This document shows, in pieces, positions 62,239 to 64,000 of a DNA stretch of 64,000 bases (position 1 is the first letter of the stretch; every line of letters begins with the position of its first letter). The DNA lies in NCBI GenBank assembly GCA_003194525.1, contig NBIV01000021.1, forward strand, positions 62,001-126,000. The letters run 5' to 3'. This DNA comes from Gracilariopsis chorda. Its lineage: Eukaryota; Rhodophyta; Florideophyceae; Gracilariales; Gracilariaceae. The notes under the pieces were generated by a model. It was not told the DNA's origin and searched no databases. It saw only the letters and a list, made by a program, of their open reading frames with translations. Position numbers and translations under genes: made by a program.

Positions 62239-62314
62239 GCGAGGTTCGAACTCATGTTTTGTTGCTCGCATGTGACCTAACGACCACTGAGCTGCTGTTA
62301 TGGCTCAGTGGTCG
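62239..62314 (-). other. tRNA-like (Pol III A-box/B-box) sequence with hairpin
   Basis: On the minus strand GCTCAGTGGTCGTTAGGTC (D-arm/A-box-like, from 62292) is followed by GAGTTCGAACCTC (T-arm/B-box-like, 62253 to 62241). The acceptor stem does not pair well, so this is not a functional tRNA. A perfect 12-bp hairpin (CGACCACTGAGC at 62281-62292 and its complement at 62303-62314) overlaps the A-box end. It may be a SINE promoter remnant inserted in the transposon. Confidence 0.45.
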
Positions 62315-62468
62315 TCTTCTACAACTACTTATAGTTCAAAGACCACCCCGTTGGCCATTTTTCAAGTTCAAAATTTGAACTGTGGGGCCATGCGGTTCAG
62401 ATTTCAATTTTCTTTTTACTTTTGCGTGCCGGTGCGTTGACCTCATTTAAGGTCAGCGCGCCGGTCCG

Positions 62469-62486
62469 ATAGACACTAGTGTCTAT
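62469..62486. repeat. 18-bp palindrome at the junction of two transposon ends
   Basis: ATAGACACTAGTGTCTAT is a perfect palindrome made of the right end of one element, a single CTAG, and the left end of the next. Confidence 0.95.
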
Positions 62487-63129
62487 GCGACCGGCTTGCT
62501 GACCTCATATGAGGTCAGAGAACGTCCAAAAATTAAATTAAATTACTCTCTGATGGTGTTTGCTTTCAAAACAACTCTATTCTACCATGTGCAATTTAGA
62601 AATAAATTTCAAAGTTACTCAGAAATAATCGTAGATGATTTGTAATATATGCAATGTACCTGCTACGAGCTCTTTTATCCGAAGGGTTTGTGAAGCACAG
62701 ACACTATTAACGACGATTAGAAAACCAAAGTTGGTAATGTTTAAATATTGACAATAATAGAACTCTTCTTTACAGCTTTTATAGCAAGAAACTGCTAATA
62801 CTACTGGCAAAAAGAACTATGGCACAAGCTTTTTAACGTTTTCTAAACAATTTTAGCAAACATTACTAATCTAGCTACTTGACATATTTTTTCTGTAGAT
62901 GCTCTTCTACTGAAAACTCGAAAAGTATTCGTTTTGCTTACTATTTGAATTTTTAACGAAATTTTTATTTATAGATAATGTAAAACTCTCTGTGTCAAGT
63001 GTGATAACTTTTTAATGCCTTAATATCATTTTTCCCATTGATAGGGTGTGAAAAAGTTTATAAATGGTTTTAAATTTTTTTTGGAAAAATGTAAACCTGA
63101 CCTCATATGAGGACAATGTAAAATAGACA
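62480..63129. mobile_element. non-autonomous relative of the piggyBac-like element, 650 bp
   Basis: It starts TGTCTATGCGACCGGC at 62480 and ends with ATAGACA at 63123-63129. Both ends carry the subterminal palindrome CCTCATATGAGG. It is flanked by CTAG at 62476-62479 (shared with the neighbouring element) and 63130-63133. It is AT-rich inside and has no coding frame. Confidence 0.7.
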
Positions 63130-63133
63130 CTAG

Positions 63134-63601
63134 ACAACAAGGAGAACGGACCCATCTTATCAAACGAAATCAACCTGTGTATGTGCCCTTGTTTGTATTG
63201 GCTCGCTCATACAGTATCTCTAGGACATCGGTGAAGACTAATCCAGAACAACAGATAAACCAGTAGCTTTTCCCACCATAATGTGACAAGGGGCCACATT
63301 ATGGGGGACGAAGATCAATAAAATGGTCATATCTCGGCGATGCATAACCCAAATGCGTCGGTGTCAAGTTCCACAGAGCCGCCACTCAACTTCGTGCTAT
63401 CAAAGAGACTCAAGTTTGCTGCAGCACCTTGCAAAATTCATCTAGGCAGCCCATCTTTGATTCCTTTACCCAACCCAAATACTCACAATTTTACAATGTG
63501 AACAAGATATTTACGCCTGCTAGCGCCCATTTTTCAAATATCTATTCTGTGGCTCCGTGACCAATCTCACTTGAAACCCCATCATCATCCAGTGTCGGTT
63601 A
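63134..63601. other. gene-poor sequence
   Basis: Apart from the short hairpin at 63272-63307, I see nothing supported here. Confidence 0.4.
63272..63307. repeat. short hairpin
   Basis: CCACCATAATGTG and its complement CACATTATGGGGG (one mismatch) are separated by about nine bases. Confidence 0.8.
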
Positions 63602-63988
63602 TCTGCGTAAGTGCGGCCAACTGTTGCCTCGAAAGAGCCTTTCATCACGGCGAAACTGGCCATTTTCATTCAAACATTTGGGCACAATAGCGCGCTGTTT
63701 TGTAATCTGCACAAGACGGCGAATTTCCTCTTTTGGTTCCTTGTAGTCTGCTTTCTTTTCTGGGGCAGTCTTAGCCGCTGCAGCATCTTTCCTACGGGCG
63801 TTTCATTCATTCAAAGCCCCCATCATCTTGTCATTTTTTATGAACGAATACGACGCCTTATTAATTCTGACGTACCTCTCTTCCTCCACAACCGCGCCTC
63901 GCAATAGGTTACGGCCACTCTTCTTAAACTTTTCAGCAAGGGTTGCCACTTTAACCTCACTAAATTTACCCTCCTTTCTATGGGACAT
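63602..63988 (-). pseudogene. interrupted basic coding frame, unknown
   Basis: From the ATG at 63988 the frame reads MSHRKEGKFSEVKVATLAEK and on to KNDKMMGALNE. After a TGA at 63803-63805 the same frame continues protein-like (APEKKADYKEPKEEIRRLVQ; VPKCLNENGQFRRDERLF) to a TAA near 63602. The composition on both sides of the TGA is alike, which suggests one gene with a nonsense mutation. Its family is unknown. Alternatively the first part is a short exon. Confidence 0.3.
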
Positions 63989-64000
63989 GTACTTTCTTAA

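Larger units (their letters stand above)
59651..62475 (+). mobile_element. piggyBac-like DNA transposon, 2.8 kb, disabled
   Basis: The ends are inverted: TGTCTAT at 59651 and ATAGACA ending at 62475. Each is followed inward by a subterminal palindrome (CCTCATATGAGG at the left; CCTCATTTAAGG at the right). CTAG lies immediately outside both ends (59647-59650 and 62476-62479) and is read as the target-site duplication. It carries a piggyBac-type transposase pseudogene and, near the right end, a tRNA-like sequence. Confidence 0.75.

Noticed and set aside
62239-62314. A functional tRNA gene
   Set aside because: A-box and B-box are recognisable, but the acceptor stem does not pair and the anticodon arm is irregular; kept only as tRNA-like.
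1-64000. CRISPR arrays, bacterial operons or rRNA genes
   Set aside because: No regularly spaced direct repeats, no Shine-Dalgarno-led gene strings, and no rRNA-like blocks; the gene content is eukaryotic.

Overview
The window looks like nuclear DNA of a red alga, probably a multicellular (florideophyte-like) one. Four things support this. There is an NADPH oxidase with extra membrane helices between its FAD- and NADPH-binding halves, an architecture described for red algal respiratory-burst oxidases. There is a glucan phosphatase built on starch-binding CBM20 domains, as expected where floridean starch is made in the cytosol. Two genes carry plastid-type leaders (an acyl-activating enzyme and a Tat-targeted lumenal ChaN-like protein). 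Most genes are single uninterrupted exons, widely spaced. Species cannot be named from the sequence alone.

The DNA alternates between two compartments. GC-rich gene islands lie at about 0.8-6 kb, 16-48 kb (with a short AT-richer gap at 22.4-23.7 kb and others at 33-35 kb and 43-45 kb). AT-richer, gene-poor stretches lie at 6-15.5 kb and 48-64 kb and hold decayed genes and transposons.

Island 1 (0.8-6 kb) is a divergent pair: NADPH oxidase and a zinc-less MDR oxidoreductase. The 6-15.5 kb stretch holds broken extracellular-type coding relics, one intact secreted Lys/Arg- and Cys-rich protein with three 39-residue repeats, and a DnaJ-type zinc-finger (BSD2-like) gene with one clear intron. Island 2 (16-48 kb) carries, in order, a triple-CBM20 glucan phosphatase; a BED zinc finger fused to a catalytically dead threonine-deaminase-like body; a WD40/coiled-coil protein; a formin; a BAR-like coiled-coil protein; a PH-like protein; a secreted sorbosone-dehydrogenase-like protein; a KEN-box protein; a TRPC4AP-like protein; a plastid acyl-CoA/ACP synthetase; a thylakoid-lumen ChaN protein; a tail-anchored protein; and an SNM1-type DNA-repair nuclease whose reading frame is broken once.

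The 48-64 kb stretch holds a LINE-type RNase H relic, a broken cysteine-rich GCC2/ephrin-receptor-like pseudogene, a 206-bp foldback MITE, one secreted small gene with a TATA box, and a pair of abutting piggyBac-like elements that share a CTAG target duplication.

The genes are not an operon. They cover signalling and ROS production, storage-glucan metabolism, cytoskeleton, plastid lipid and haem/thylakoid functions, protein turnover and DNA repair. The most unusual gene is the BED-finger/threonine-deaminase pseudoenzyme at 18162-20321.
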